From NCBI GenBank assembly GCA_002901265.1, contig PPHI01000001.1:62001-126000 (forward strand): a stretch of 64,000 nt of DNA. The letters run 5' to 3'. Source of the stretch: Rhodopirellula baltica. GTDB lineage: Bacteria; Planctomycetota; Planctomycetia; Pirellulales; Pirellulaceae. The notes below the pieces were generated by a model. The model ran no database searches. It saw only the letters and a list, made by a program, of their open reading frames with translations, and had not been told where the DNA came from. Position 1 is the stretch's first letter; the number at the start of each line of letters is the position of its first letter. The position numbers and the translations under genes were made by a program. Shown here in pieces: positions 63,848 through 64,000 of this stretch.

Positions 63848-64000
63848 GATTGCTTTCTCGGGGCCTGCTTGTACCGAAAAGGAGGGTCTGTGAATACAGA
63901 CAGTAAATTCTGACAGTGGATAACCGGTCAACCAACATGTTCTTCTCCGAAGGCGAACTCGGCAAGGCGGAGCAGCCTGAATCACGCTATTGGGGCCGTA

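Noticed and set aside
1-64000. tRNA, rRNA, tmRNA and other structural RNA genes
   Set aside because: GTTCGA-like T-loop matches were looked for and all fall inside protein genes or lack an acceptor stem.

Overview
The window is about 55% GC, gene dense and chromosomal, and reads as a member of the Planctomycetota, most likely a Pirellulaceae (Rhodopirellula-like) marine bacterium. The clues are a BBP7-type outer-membrane barrel, a PEP-CTERM protein, a secreted PQQ-propeller/LamG protein, a secreted protein with the CNIPVFRYALERW signature, weak or absent Shine-Dalgarno sites before many genes, and housekeeping genes scattered outside classical operons. This assignment rests on family knowledge and no database search was run.

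Layout. 1-11.6 kb: the tail of a gene coupled to an RNase E/G; a guanidine-II (mini-ykkC) riboswitch followed by the guanidinium exporter gene; an Rpn-family nuclease; a PmoA-like (DUF6807) secreted protein; folP; a degenerate exo/endonuclease-phosphatase-fold protein; an O-antigen-ligase-like membrane protein; a UvrD-type helicase; and a thioredoxin-trypsin fusion. 11.9-24.4 kb: metG (split by a frameshift), an alpha/beta hydrolase, a PEP-CTERM protein, two secreted proteins of unknown function, nadE, a nickel superoxide dismutase (sodN), mcsA-mcsB and trpE. 24.4-27.9 kb: a decayed type I restriction-modification locus (internally deleted hsdM, an AlbA_2 ATP-binding protein with a damaged 5' end, an apparent hsdR 5' scrap) beside an array of short palindromic repeats.

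27.9-36.7 kb: a tightly overlapping set of genes, namely a giant secreted methyltransferase-like/PQQ/LamG protein (frameshifted), a CNIPVFRYALERW protein, a tandem ModA-ModA binding protein, ModB and ModC. It ends against a convergent MoeB/ThiF-type adenylyltransferase. This is the most unusual system in the window. 36.8-40.6 kb: a flippase, a GNAT/FemAB-like protein and a polysaccharide deacetylase, a typical exopolysaccharide set. 40.8-50.7 kb: a complete chemotaxis cluster on the minus strand (cheA, cheW, mcp, terminator, then cheY, HDOD, cheB, cheR, cheX, cheY and a second CheX-like gene). 50.9-53.8 kb: a rimB-like protease, a rimK-like ligase and an M14 deacylase. 53.9-64 kb: the BBP7 protein, an HMA-domain protein, a CbiX-type chelatase, an LL-diaminopimelate aminotransferase, gyrA with two GyrA boxes, a secreted unknown and bioB.

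Three otherwise well-conserved loci (metG, the AlbA_2 gene, the PQQ/LamG gene) carry small indels in G/C-rich spots. Uncorrected single-base sequencing errors are a serious alternative to real gene decay.
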